Shown here piece after piece: positions 1-8,662 of a stretch of DNA of 64,000 nt. Numbering within the stretch: position 1 is the stretch's first letter; each line of letters starts with the position of its first letter. The notes under the pieces are model-generated. The model was not told where the DNA came from and ran no database searches. It saw only the letters and a program-made list of their open reading frames with translations. The stretch spans positions 186,001 through 250,000 of the forward strand of contig NZ_VWXX01000004.1 in the NCBI RefSeq assembly GCF_008632335.1, given 5' to 3'. The position numbers and the translations under genes were made by a program. The DNA is from Thiohalocapsa marina. GTDB lineage: Bacteria; Pseudomonadota; Gammaproteobacteria; Chromatiales; Chromatiaceae.

Positions 1-88
1 GCCGACATGGCGATCCGCGCGACAATCACCAGGGCTCGCCGCACGGCACCCAGGCGAAGACGCGTCCATCCGGAGATTCCGCATCAGC

Positions 89-886
89 ATGACCTCGACG
101 ACCCTGTCTTTACATCGTGCCATCCTGGCCCGAGCGCGCCGTCTCGCGGCCATCTGTTGCCTGTTGGTCTGGGCGCCGGTGCTGGCCGGTCCCCTGCAAC
201 TCATGACCGAAGACTGGCCACCCTTCAATTACGAGAAGGACGGCGAGGTCAAGGGCATCAGCGTGGCCATCGTGCGTGCGATCCAGCAGGAGATCGGCGA
301 CGACTCGTCCATCCGCATCCTGCCCTGGAATCGCGCCTATGCGCTGACACTGCATACGCCGGGCACTGCGCTGTTTTCGGCCGTGAGGCTCGAGGAGCGA
401 GAGGCCCTGTTCAAGTGGGTCTCTCCGCTCATGGAGACCGAGTACTACTTCTTCGAGAACCGCGATGCACCGACGGGTATCCGCTCGATCGAGGACGCCA
501 AGCAGGTACCGATGATCGCCGCCAGCATCAGCACCAACTCGGATTACATCCGGCTCTCGGCCATGGGCTTCACGAATCTGTCGCAGCTCGACACCATCTC
601 CAGCCCGGCCAGACTGCTGCTCTACAAGCGGGCCGACCTTGGCGTGATGAGCCCCTTGACCCAGCGCTTCCAGGAGTTCCAAGCCGGCATGCCCGATCAG
701 TTGGTCAACACCGGCGTGCTGGCCTATTCACAGCCGCTCGCGATCGCCTTCAATCTCAAGACCGATGACGCGCGCATCCGTGTCTGGCAACAGGCACTCG
801 ACGGGCTGCGGCGCTCGGGAGCGTTGAAGCGAATCACCGCAGAGGCCCTGGAGGAGGCGGAGGCCGACTACGCGATTGCGCGCTGA
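89..886 (+). CDS. ABC-type transporter substrate-binding protein (SBP family 3)
   Basis: A 265-residue periplasmic solute-binding protein of the SBP_bac_3 type, the fold that binds amino acids or other small polar solutes for ABC uptake or sensory proteins. The first 33 or so residues form a signal peptide (basic start, then a hydrophobic run ending near VLAG), followed by the LMTEDWPPFNYEKDGEVKG opening typical of the family. Length is normal. No permease or ATPase gene lies beside it, and the upstream context is cut off, so it may serve a distant transporter or act alone. The ATG at 89 has a GGAGA about 12 bases upstream. The ligand cannot be read from the sequence. Confidence 0.85.
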   Translation: MTSTTLSLHRAILARARRLAAICCLLVWAPVLAGPLQLMTEDWPPFNYEKDGEVKGISVAIVRAIQQEIGDDSSIRILPWNRAYALTLHTPGTALFSAVRLEEREALFKWVSPLMETEYYFFENRDAPTGIRSIEDAKQVPMIAASISTNSDYIRLSAMGFTNLSQLDTISSPARLLLYKRADLGVMSPLTQRFQEFQAGMPDQLVNTGVLAYSQPLAIAFNLKTDDARIRVWQQALDGLRRSGALKRITAEALEEAEADYAIAR

Positions 887-949
887 GCCTCTAGCCATTC
901 GGGCGTTCTTGCGTCGCCAGCGGTGTCTCGCCACGGCCTCGGGGACCGG

Positions 950-2788
950 TCAGTACAGCGGCAGCAGCCAGGGCACCATGAGTACGCTGATGGCCATGGT
1001 CAGCAGCGTCAGGGGCAGACCGATGCGGATGAAGTCGACGAAGCGATAGTTGCCCGCGGTTGCGACCATGGTGTTGACGGGTGAGATAGGCGTCATAAAG
1101 CCCGTGGAGGCGGCGAGCGCAATGATCATGGCGAAAGGGTAGGGCGAGGCGCCCAGGGCCTCGGCGACGGCGAGCCCGACAGGGGCCAGCAGAAGCGCAT
1201 TGGCGGTGTTGACGATGAACAGGCCAAGCACGACGGTGATGGCGAACAACAGGGCCATGACAGCATAGGGGCCGGCATCGCCAACGGCGTAGGTCAGGGC
1301 GTCGGCGGCCATGGTAACGCCGCCGGTGCGCTCCAGGGCCAATGCAAAGGGCATCATGCCCACGATCAGGACGAGCGTCTTGAGCTGGATGGACTTGTAG
1401 GCCTTTTCCAGGCTGATGCAGCGGAAGAACACCATGAGCACGCAGCCGATGAGGGCGGCCTGCACGTTGGCCACCACGCCCGTGGCCATGAGCACGACCA
1501 CCAGCAGCAGCGTGAGAACCGCATAGGGTGCGCGCTTGGCGCCGGGCAGATACTCGTCGAGCTCCCGTGGCAGATTCAGCACGATGAGATCACCGGTCTC
1601 GCCCTGCAGCCGACGGATCGTCTTCCAGGGGCCGGCCAGCAGGACGGTATCGCCAACCTGAATCCGTTGCTCGCGCAGTCCGTGGGGCTCCAGCGCCTCG
1701 CTCGCGCGCCGCATGCCGACCACCGTCAGCTCGTAGCCCGTGAGCTGCTCGGCCTCCGCGACGGTCTTGCCGATGAAGCGCGAGGACTCCGGGATCATCA
1801 CCTCCAGCATGCCCACGGCCTGGGACTTGTCGACGAAATACCGTCCGGTCTGGGGCAGGATGTCGACGCCATAGCGCCGGCCCATCTCGTCGAGATCGAG
1901 CTGCGTGCGCTCGAGGTCGACGTCGATGAGTAGCACGTCGCCGGCCTGAAGCATCCGTTTCGGTCGACGCCGCAGTAGCTGGCGCGACCGTCCGACGCCG
2001 CGCTCGATGAGGATGATGCGAATGCCGGTGGTCCGGGTCAGATCCAGCTCGCGCAAGGTCTTGCCGAGCAAGGGCGAGTCGGGGCGCACGCGGACCCGGT
2101 ACTCGCGCTCGGCGAGCCGGTAGCGCTCCACCCATTGCATGAGGTTCGGCCGATGGCGTCGACGGGCGGATGTGCTGTCGGCTGGGCGCAGCCAGCGCTG
2201 GGCAAGCAGCATGTAGAGGGTCGCGACGAGCAGGATGGGAAGGCCGAAGGCGGTGAACGAAAAGAAGTGAAAGCCGTCCGCGCCCGTGCGCGTCAGCTCG
2301 TAGTTGACGACGAGATTGGAGGAGGTCGCGACCAGGGTCATCATGCCGCTGATGAGCGCCGCGTAGGCCATGGGCATCATGAGCTGGCCTGGGGCGAGCC
2401 CCTGCTGGCTGGCGATGCGCAGCACGATGGGAATGAAGATTGCGACGACCCCGGTGGTGCTCATGGTGGAGCCCAGCAGTCCGACCGCAAGCATCAGCAT
2501 CACCAGGAGCCGCCAGCGGCTGTTGCCGGCGTGTCGCGTGATCCAGTCGCCGATGCTGCGCGCGACGCCCGTGCGCGCCAGGGCATCGCCGATGACGAAC
2601 ATGGCCGCGATCAGGATGATGTTGGGATTGCTGAAGCCGACGAGCGACTCCTGCACGCTGATGACGCCCGTGAATGGCAGGGCAAGCATCATCAGCATGG
2701 CCACGGCGTCGGCCGGCGGCCTGTTGATGGCGAACATCAGCACCGCGGTGCCGAGCAGGAGCAGGACAAGGATCAGGTCAAGAGTCAT
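950..2788 (-). CDS. SLC13/DASS-family permease with two TrkA-C (RCK_C) domains
   Basis: A 612-residue inner-membrane transporter: N-terminal helices from MTLDLILVLLLLGTAV, a central soluble part with two RCK_C-like repeats (around residues 220-390, with the phrases VRVRPDSPLLGKTL and MIPESSRFIGKTVAEAE), then C-terminal helices. This layout is that of Na+-coupled anion permeases (sulfate, dicarboxylate or unknown). The motifs that hold Na+ and substrate in the DASS family are recognisable as TSSN and SPVNT. I chose the ATG at 2788 because the longer reading frame adds 59 residues of non-membrane sequence that run into the divergent gene. It is a paralogue of the permease at 24796-26664. The substrate is unknown. 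Confidence 0.88.
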   Translation of the reverse strand: MTLDLILVLLLLGTAVLMFAINRPPADAVAMLMMLALPFTGVISVQESLVGFSNPNIILIAAMFVIGDALARTGVARSIGDWITRHAGNSRWRLLVMLMLAVGLLGSTMSTTGVVAIFIPIVLRIASQQGLAPGQLMMPMAYAALISGMMTLVATSSNLVVNYELTRTGADGFHFFSFTAFGLPILLVATLYMLLAQRWLRPADSTSARRRHRPNLMQWVERYRLAEREYRVRVRPDSPLLGKTLRELDLTRTTGIRIILIERGVGRSRQLLRRRPKRMLQAGDVLLIDVDLERTQLDLDEMGRRYGVDILPQTGRYFVDKSQAVGMLEVMIPESSRFIGKTVAEAEQLTGYELTVVGMRRASEALEPHGLREQRIQVGDTVLLAGPWKTIRRLQGETGDLIVLNLPRELDEYLPGAKRAPYAVLTLLLVVVLMATGVVANVQAALIGCVLMVFFRCISLEKAYKSIQLKTLVLIVGMMPFALALERTGGVTMAADALTYAVGDAGPYAVMALLFAITVVLGLFIVNTANALLLAPVGLAVAEALGASPYPFAMIIALAASTGFMTPISPVNTMVATAGNYRFVDFIRIGLPLTLLTMAISVLMVPWLLPLY

Positions 2789-2913
2789 CGCTTCGTTCGA
2801 CCGAATACATCGTTCATCGCAAGCGTACCGGATCATCAGGTGCCGGAACCGACCGAGGGCGTCGAGTCCTTGCTGAGCGCCCAGTATTTCATGTTTCAAG
2901 CTCACTTTGGTCG

Positions 2914-5268
2914 GTGCAGCTCTTGGATCATAAGGGAGTTGGTACAGGGCGCACCTTCCGAACACCTGTTTGGAGGTTGGGCGGGTCGGTCAGGAACAAC
3001 CCCAGACCCACCCGCAATGGCGATCGATCTGGATCTTCCGCGCCCCCAGCCGCATCGAGACGGACTCCGGAGGCATCGATCAGCAAGCTAGAAGACAAGG
3101 CACAGGGGCCGGTCGAGACCGCGCGGGACATCCTGCGGTTTTTCCAGAGCATAGACGACCTGCTGCTGGTGGCCACGCCGGATGGTCGAGTCTTGTTCTC
3201 AAACGCGGCCATCCAGCGCAAGCTCGGCTTTAGCGCGGAGGACCTCTCGCGCATGCATGTACTCGATGTTCACCCCGAAGGCATGCGTCGGAAGGCGGCC
3301 GAGTTCTTCGCCGCCATGTTTCGCGATGAGCGGGAGTCCTGCCCGCTGCCCTTCGCGACCAAGGCGGGTACCCTGGTGCCCGTTGAGACCCGCGTCTGGC
3401 GGGGCCGTTGGGGCGGCGTCGACTGCATCTACGGTCTGAGCCGTGACCTCAGCGCGGAGCGGGAGGCACAGCAGCGTTTCGAGGCCCTGTTTCGCCGTAA
3501 CCCGTCCATAATGGCCCTGACCGCGCTGCCGGATCGGTGCCTGTACGACGTCAACGACGCCTTTCTGACCACGCTCGGATTCACGCGGGCCGAGGTGATC
3601 GGCAAGCCCGGCGACGCGCTCGATCTCTTTCCGGATGCACCAAAGCAGCACCACCTAGAGACCTTGCTAGAGCTTGGCGAGTGCTGCAGGGACGTCGAAT
3701 TGCAGGTGCGGCGCAAAGATGGCGCCATCCTCCAGTGTCTCTTCTCCGGCGAGCGCATCAGCATCCAAGGACAGGAGTACCTACTCACGGTCTTGGTCGA
3801 TATCACCGAGCGCAAACGCATGGAGGCGCGGTTGCAGCAGATCCGCCAGGCGCAGGCTCAGGCACGGATCGACTTTCTGGCCTATCACGATCCACTCACT
3901 GGCGTGCCAAACCGGGTGCTCGGGCAGGACCGACTGCTGCAGGCTATCGGTCTTGCGGACCGTCACCGCACCGCACTGGCCGTACTCCACCTGGATCTGG
4001 ACAAGTTCAAGTACTTCAACGACACCTATGGCCATGCCCTCAGCGACGCGCTCCTGAAGCAGCTTGCCGAACGCCTGAACATGCGGCTCGGTCAGGCCGA
4101 TACGCTGTGTCGGCTGGGGGGCGACGAGTTCATGCTGGTGCTGGGGGAGCTGATTCCAGAGCAGGTCATGGGCCAGGTTGCCACGATCTGCGCAGATCTG
4201 CTCGAGCGCGTTGCCGATCCCTTCGAGATCGACGGCCGGCAGCTTCATGCCTCGCTGAGTATCGGTGTGGCCATCTATCCCCAGGATGGCGTTGACGCCG
4301 GCGTCTTGATGCGCCACGCCAACACCGCGCTTGCCGAAGCCAAGAGCGCCTCGCAGCACAGTTACCGGTTTTTCGAGCCGCAGATGAATCTGGCCCTGCG
4401 GCGGTTTGTCGAGACGCGCGACGCCTTGCGCGTTGGTCTTGAGCAGGCAGAATTCGAGTTGTACTACCAGCCACAAATCGATCTGCTCAGTGGGCGGGTC
4501 GTCGGCGCCGAGGCCTTACTGCGCTGGCGCCGTGACGGCCAGCGGCTGGTTCCGCCCGACGACTTCATCCAGGTGGCGGAGGAAAGCGGTCTGATCGCAT
4601 CCATTGGCCGTTGGGTGCTGCAGGAGGCCTGTCGTCAGGCGGCCATCTGGCATGCCTCCGGCTGGCCTCATCTGAGTGTGGCCGTCAACCTCTCGGCGGC
4701 GCAGTTCCGACAGGCAGACATCGAGCAGGACGTTGCCGCGGCCCTCGACGCCAGCGGCCTCGACCCGCGCTGTCTCGAGCTGGAGCTGACCGAGTCCCTG
4801 TTCATGCAAGAGGTCGAGAGCATCTCGGAGATGCTCATGGGCTGGAAGGCGCGCGGTATCCAGTTGGCCATCGACGACTTTGGCACCGGCTATTCGAGCC
4901 TGGCCTATCTGAAGCGCTTCCAGGTGAACCGGCTCAAGATCGACCGCTCCTTCATCGCCGACATCCTCCATGACGAGCAAGACAGGGCCATCGTGCAGGG
5001 CGTGATCCAGATTGCCCGTGGTCTGGGCCTGCAGACCCTGTCCGAGGGCGTAGAGACCTCGCGGCAGGCGGCGCAATTGAGGCGCATGGGCTGCGACATG
5101 GCGCAGGGCTATCTCTATGCCAAGCCACTGTCGGCGCCGCAGTTCGCGTCCTGGCTGAGGCATCGCGCGGGGCGTTCCACTGCCGGGCCGAGCCGAGACG
5201 AGCCGCCATCGGTCGTTTCGACCTTCGGCGGGCAACCTTCGGATCAGACCGCGCGGATGCGGGCATGA
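2914..5268 (+). CDS. PAS-PAS-GGDEF-EAL cyclic-di-GMP signalling protein
   Basis: A 784-residue cytoplasmic sensor that should both make and break cyclic di-GMP. Two PAS domains (about 65-180 and 190-310) precede a GGDEF domain with the intact signature LGGDEF near residue 402 and an EAL domain with intact EAL near 533, NLSAAQF, ELTESLF, DDFGTGYSSLAYL and SEGVET. Both catalytic centres therefore look complete. No membrane helix is seen, so the signal is probably internal (redox, oxygen or small ligand through PAS). The GTG at 2914 is the longest start; the first 60 residues are low-complexity and the true start may be further in. It is divergent from the permease at 950-2788. Confidence 0.9.
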   Translation: MQLLDHKGVGTGRTFRTPVWRLGGSVRNNPRPTRNGDRSGSSAPPAASRRTPEASISKLEDKAQGPVETARDILRFFQSIDDLLLVATPDGRVLFSNAAIQRKLGFSAEDLSRMHVLDVHPEGMRRKAAEFFAAMFRDERESCPLPFATKAGTLVPVETRVWRGRWGGVDCIYGLSRDLSAEREAQQRFEALFRRNPSIMALTALPDRCLYDVNDAFLTTLGFTRAEVIGKPGDALDLFPDAPKQHHLETLLELGECCRDVELQVRRKDGAILQCLFSGERISIQGQEYLLTVLVDITERKRMEARLQQIRQAQAQARIDFLAYHDPLTGVPNRVLGQDRLLQAIGLADRHRTALAVLHLDLDKFKYFNDTYGHALSDALLKQLAERLNMRLGQADTLCRLGGDEFMLVLGELIPEQVMGQVATICADLLERVADPFEIDGRQLHASLSIGVAIYPQDGVDAGVLMRHANTALAEAKSASQHSYRFFEPQMNLALRRFVETRDALRVGLEQAEFELYYQPQIDLLSGRVVGAEALLRWRRDGQRLVPPDDFIQVAEESGLIASIGRWVLQEACRQAAIWHASGWPHLSVAVNLSAAQFRQADIEQDVAAALDASGLDPRCLELELTESLFMQEVESISEMLMGWKARGIQLAIDDFGTGYSSLAYLKRFQVNRLKIDRSFIADILHDEQDRAIVQGVIQIARGLGLQTLSEGVETSRQAAQLRRMGCDMAQGYLYAKPLSAPQFASWLRHRAGRSTAGPSRDEPPSVVSTFGGQPSDQTARMRA

Positions 5269-5349
5269 GGCGCGTTCTTTACGTCGCCCGCGAGGCCCCT
5301 GTTTCAGTCCATACCAGATTCCGTATATCGATGTGCCTGGAGTTGACAC

Positions 5350-6771
5350 ATGCAAGAACGCCTTGTCGATGTCGCGATCATTGGCTCGGGCAGCGCCGGG
5401 CTTGGCGCCCTGGCGCAGGTCCGTGCCGCGGGGAGATCCTTCGTGCTGATCAATGGCGGGCAGCCCGGGACGACTTGCGCTCGAATCGGCTGCATGCCCT
5501 CGAAGGTCATGATCCAGATCGCCGAGGAGTACTACCGGCGCACCCATTTCGGGCAGTTTGGCATCGATGGCCATGACGCGCTGAGCCTGGATATCCCGGA
5601 GGCCTTGGCGCATATGCAGGGGCTGCGCGACGGCTTCGTCTCAGGCGTGATCAGCCGCAGTACCGCCAACCTTCCGCCGGATGTTTTCATCCAGGAGCCT
5701 GCCCGGCTGCTCGAGCCGACCTTGATCGAGGCGGGTGGACAGCGCTTTCGCGCGCGTGCCCTGGTCATCGCGACCGGCTCGACGCCCTTGATTCCGGCCC
5801 ATTGGCGGCAGTTTGGCGACCAGGTCATCAGCACCGACCAGGTCTTCGAGCTCCCAGACCTGCCTGGGCGCATGGCGATCATCGGACTGGGCACCATCGG
5901 TCTGGAGCTTGGCCAGAGCCTGGCGCGGATGGGCGTCGAGATCACGGGCTTCGACCAGATCGAGCAGGTCTCGGGCATCGCTGATCCCGAGGTCAATGCC
6001 TGCGCTATCGAGCTGATGCGGCGGGAATTTGTGCTGCACCTCGGCGCTCCGGCGGAGATCGAGCCCGACGGCCAGGCGCTGCGTGTCACTGCCGGCGGAC
6101 ACAGTGTCGTGGTGGACAAGGTGCTCTGCAGCATCGGTCGCCTGCCCATGGTCGAGGGCCTGGGGCTGGAGGCCCTGGGGCTGCCGCTGAACGCCCGTGG
6201 CGTGCCGCCCTTCGATCCCCATAGCATGCAGGTGGGTGATCTGCCCGTCTTCCTGGCTGGCGATGTCACCGGCGAGCGTCAGGTCCTGCATGAGGCCGGC
6301 GATGAAGGCCGAATCGCCGGCTACAATGCGGCCCATGTCGATGAGCCGCCGCAGCGCTTCCAACGCAAGACACCGCTCTACATCAATTTTTGCGACCCGA
6401 ACATCATCGCGGTCGGTGCCCGCTTCAACGAGATCGATAGGGGACGGTCGGCCGTGGGCGAGGCCCGCTTCGCCGCCGTCGGTCGTGCCCGGGTCATGGG
6501 GCAGAACCGCGGCCTCATTCGCGTCTACGGCGAGCGCGACAGCGGGCGGCTGCTGGGGTGCGAGATGATCGGCCCCCGTGGAGAACATCTCGCCCATCTC
6601 CTCGCCTGGAGCATCGAGCGCGGTGCCACTGTCGGAGAATTGCTGCGTATGCCGTTCTACCATCCCGTCATCGAGGGTGCACTCAAGACCGCCCTCCTTG
6701 ACCTCCATGGCAAGGTCGCTGGGCACTGCCCCGGTCCGCTCGTGGAATCCGCGCTGCTGGAGGCTGGCTGA
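5350..6771 (+). CDS. Dihydrolipoyl dehydrogenase-like FAD/NAD(P)+ disulfide oxidoreductase
   Basis: A 473-residue class I pyridine-nucleotide disulfide oxidoreductase. It has the FAD motif IGSGSAGLGA at residues 11-20, the redox pair Cys43/Cys48 in GTTCARIGCMPSK, the NAD motif GLGTIGLELG, the second FAD motif FLAGDV and a C-terminal dimer domain with a His-Glu pair in YHPVIEGAL near 438-442. These fit the dihydrolipoyl dehydrogenase group; mercuric or related reductases are alternatives. No 2-oxo acid dehydrogenase or lipoyl-protein gene is adjacent, so it is not an obvious E3 of a local complex. ATG 5350 lies 81 bases after the GGDEF-EAL gene, so it may be expressed alone or weakly co-transcribed. 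Confidence 0.85.
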   Translation: MQERLVDVAIIGSGSAGLGALAQVRAAGRSFVLINGGQPGTTCARIGCMPSKVMIQIAEEYYRRTHFGQFGIDGHDALSLDIPEALAHMQGLRDGFVSGVISRSTANLPPDVFIQEPARLLEPTLIEAGGQRFRARALVIATGSTPLIPAHWRQFGDQVISTDQVFELPDLPGRMAIIGLGTIGLELGQSLARMGVEITGFDQIEQVSGIADPEVNACAIELMRREFVLHLGAPAEIEPDGQALRVTAGGHSVVVDKVLCSIGRLPMVEGLGLEALGLPLNARGVPPFDPHSMQVGDLPVFLAGDVTGERQVLHEAGDEGRIAGYNAAHVDEPPQRFQRKTPLYINFCDPNIIAVGARFNEIDRGRSAVGEARFAAVGRARVMGQNRGLIRVYGERDSGRLLGCEMIGPRGEHLAHLLAWSIERGATVGELLRMPFYHPVIEGALKTALLDLHGKVAGHCPGPLVESALLEAG

Positions 6772-7357
6772 GCAATTCGATAATGCTAAAAATAGAGCAG
6801 TTTAATGATCTTTACGCTTGGCCCGATTGGGCACTCGGAGAGTGCCGCCATGCTGAGAAAGGGTGACTGTCATTGCCGATAATTCGGTTGCATCGCGATG
6901 TACTCCCGGCGTTTCGTGGGCTTGGGGTCTACGGGAGGCGCAGGGCTTCGAGTCTGGTCAGTGGGCTGATGCGGGGAGCGGGCGCCTCAGGGGTTCGGCT
7001 CTAGGGAGAGTCTTTTAGGAAATGCTGATTTATTCGGCATTTCCCGTGCGGGGCAGGAGGCCCCGCCGTTTTTAGCGGCGCACGCCGCTGAAAATGAAGC
7101 GATGCGGAAACCGCGTTTTCGAATCGCGTGCTGATTTTTGGCCAGGAGGCCAATAAATCAGCGTCTCCTTTATGGGATTCACCTACTGAGCCGGGCTGAT
7201 CATTTTCTAAGCCATGCGTATCTCAGTCGGCAATTCGGTCCCGTTCCGTACAGGCCCGTATTGCGACTTGGTGAAGATGCCTCTATGCTCACCGTCACCA
7301 TCGGGTTTACAAGGTCGAGAAGAGTCAAGGAGCCTCTGAGGTAGGAGTGATCTGCGC
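6772..7357. other. Intergenic region carrying a hairpin repeat
   Basis: No convincing gene is seen in these 586 bases between the flavoprotein and the antiporter operon. The middle holds the longest copy of the dispersed hairpin repeat (7018-7168). The last 190 bases should contain the promoter of the antiporter operon, but I could not pick out a clear -35/-10 pair. The first gene's ribosome site is AGGAG about ten bases before ATG 7358. Confidence 0.6.
7018..7168. repeat. Dispersed hairpin mosaic repeat, full copy
   Basis: The most complete copy of a family found four times in this window. It begins with an arm pair GGAAATGCTGA / TCGGCATTTCC, has a middle section with CGGAAACCGCGTTTTCG, and ends with a hairpin GCTGATTTTTGGCC / GGCCAATAAATCAGC followed by GTCTCC. 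The phrase CAGGAGGCC occurs twice (7054-7062 and 7143-7151) as a direct repeat. About 90 percent of its first 130 bases match the copy at 45844-45978 by eye. It encodes nothing and resembles a non-autonomous mobile or structured repeat. Confidence 0.75.
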
Positions 7358-8029
7358 ATGGATTCGATGACGAGCCCTCAAGAGCGTCTCGTTGTCGGCG
7401 AAGGTACGGCTCCCGCCAATCCAGGGCGAAGCCCCCGGGCCGCCGTCGCGTACTCTGTCGATCGGCCTGGAGCCGATCGGTCCTGGTCATCGTGGAGCGG
7501 ACGTGCACTGGGGCGCAGGCTCCGTCCAATACTGGGACGAGCGGCCCTTTTCTTTGGCATCTGGCTGATCCTTTCGGCGCCGGACCTGGGCGCTCTGCCC
7601 CTTGATCCCCTCGCGGCCACCGCCGATCTCGTCATGGCGGTCATGGCCGCGACGATCGTTACCTGGGTCAGCCTCTGGGCCTTACCGCCCGGGGCGCGCG
7701 CCTGGCGTCTCAGCGTGCTGTTGCCGTTGATCGGGCGATTTTTGACGCAGTCGGTGCTGGGCGGTATCGACGTGGCGCGCCGGGCCTTCCATCCGCGCCT
7801 GCCGCTGCGGCCAGGCTGCATCGTCTTTCCGACGCGGTTGCGGGCAGCGCAACGGCGAGCCCTGTTCGAGACCCTGACCAGCGCGATGCCGGGGGCGATC
7901 GTGGCCGGCACCGATGCCCAGGGCCGGCTCATCTATCACTGTCTCGACACCCGGCTGCCGGTCGCCCAGGGGCTCGCCCGCGACGAGCAGCTTCTGTTGC
8001 GCCTGTTTCGCGAGGACCTGCCCCGATGA
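7358..8029 (+). CDS. mrpE: Mrp-type Na+/H+ antiporter subunit E
   Basis: A 223-residue membrane protein of the MnhE/MrpE family, one of the small subunits of the multi-subunit cation/proton antiporter. After an unusually long, polar N-terminal extension of some 55 residues come helices around 60-75 and 82-105, then the family's soluble C-terminal part with VLGGIDVARRAFHP and a short acidic tail. It opens a seven-gene operon and its stop overlaps the next start as ATGA. Start ATG 7358 is supported by AGGAG upstream; an internal ATG four codons on is equally possible. The role of subunit E is structural or assembly-related in characterised systems. Confidence 0.88.
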   Translation: MDSMTSPQERLVVGEGTAPANPGRSPRAAVAYSVDRPGADRSWSSWSGRALGRRLRPILGRAALFFGIWLILSAPDLGALPLDPLAATADLVMAVMAATIVTWVSLWALPPGARAWRLSVLLPLIGRFLTQSVLGGIDVARRAFHPRLPLRPGCIVFPTRLRAAQRRALFETLTSAMPGAIVAGTDAQGRLIYHCLDTRLPVAQGLARDEQLLLRLFREDLPR

Positions 8030-8304
8030 GCCTGTCTCAATTCCTCTCCGGCGCGGCCCTGTTCGTGCTCGCGACCCTGGTCGTCGCGCTGGCGCGTCTG
8101 CTCTCCAGCCGACGAGCCGTGGACTGGGTGCTGGCCGAGCAATTGCTCGGCACCGCCGGCATCGCGGCCCTGCTGTTGTTGGGCGTCGGCACCGACAGCC
8201 CGGGCGTGATCGACCTGGCCCTGCTGATCGCGCTGCTGGCGAGCATTGCCACCATCGCCTTTGCACGCCCCCTGCGCCGCCGTGGTTCAGGTCGCGGGGT
8301 TTGA
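8026..8304 (+). CDS. mrpF: Mrp-type Na+/H+ antiporter subunit F
   Basis: A 92-residue protein with three predicted membrane helices, matching the small MnhF/MrpF subunit by size, helix pattern and position between E and G. The family carries conserved polar residues in the first helix and loop; here the RLLSSRRAVDW and LLLLGVGTD segments fit. It starts in an ATGA overlap with subunit E and ends one base before the start of subunit G, so translation of the three is likely coupled. Confidence 0.85.
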   Translation: MSLSQFLSGAALFVLATLVVALARLLSSRRAVDWVLAEQLLGTAGIAALLLLGVGTDSPGVIDLALLIALLASIATIAFARPLRRRGSGRGV

Positions 8305-8305
8305 C

Positions 8306-8662
8306 ATGTCCGCGCTGGCAAACCTGTTCACGGTCATTCTTGTCTCCCTCGGGCTGCTGTTCTTTCTCGCCGGGTTGGTCGGGCTGCTGCGATTCCCCGA
8401 TCCGCTCTCGCGCCTGCACGCCCTAACCAAGGCGGACGTCCTAGGGCTTGGCCTGGTGGTGATCGGGCTGCTGCCGCAGGTGGCCTGGCCCTTTGCCGCG
8501 CTCAAGCTGGTCGCGCTCTGGGTCCTGGTCGTTATCGGCGGAAGCATCGCCGGGCAGCTGGTCGCGGCCATCGAGTTGGGCGCTGCCGATGCGAGCGCCG
8601 ACGGGAATGTCGATGGGAAAGCCGACAGGAACAGGCACGGGCCCGAGGAGGACGCGCCATGA
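8306..8662 (+). CDS. mrpG: Mrp-type Na+/H+ antiporter subunit G
   Basis: A 118-residue MnhG/MrpG subunit. The recognisable core is GLVGLLRFPDPLSRLHALTKADVLG, shown here in pieces: GLLRFPDP and SRLHALTKAD are the family signature in the loop between helices one and two. A polar C-terminal tail of about 25 residues follows the third helix. I prefer ATG 8306, directly after the stop of subunit F, over an earlier in-frame start inside F. Its stop overlaps the next gene as ATGA. Confidence 0.88.
   Translation: MSALANLFTVILVSLGLLFFLAGLVGLLRFPDPLSRLHALTKADVLGLGLVVIGLLPQVAWPFAALKLVALWVLVVIGGSIAGQLVAAIELGAADASADGNVDGKADRNRHGPEEDAP

Noticed and set aside
5350-6771. Assigning the flavoprotein as mercuric reductase
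   Set aside because: There is no C-terminal vicinal Cys pair and no N-terminal heavy-metal domain.
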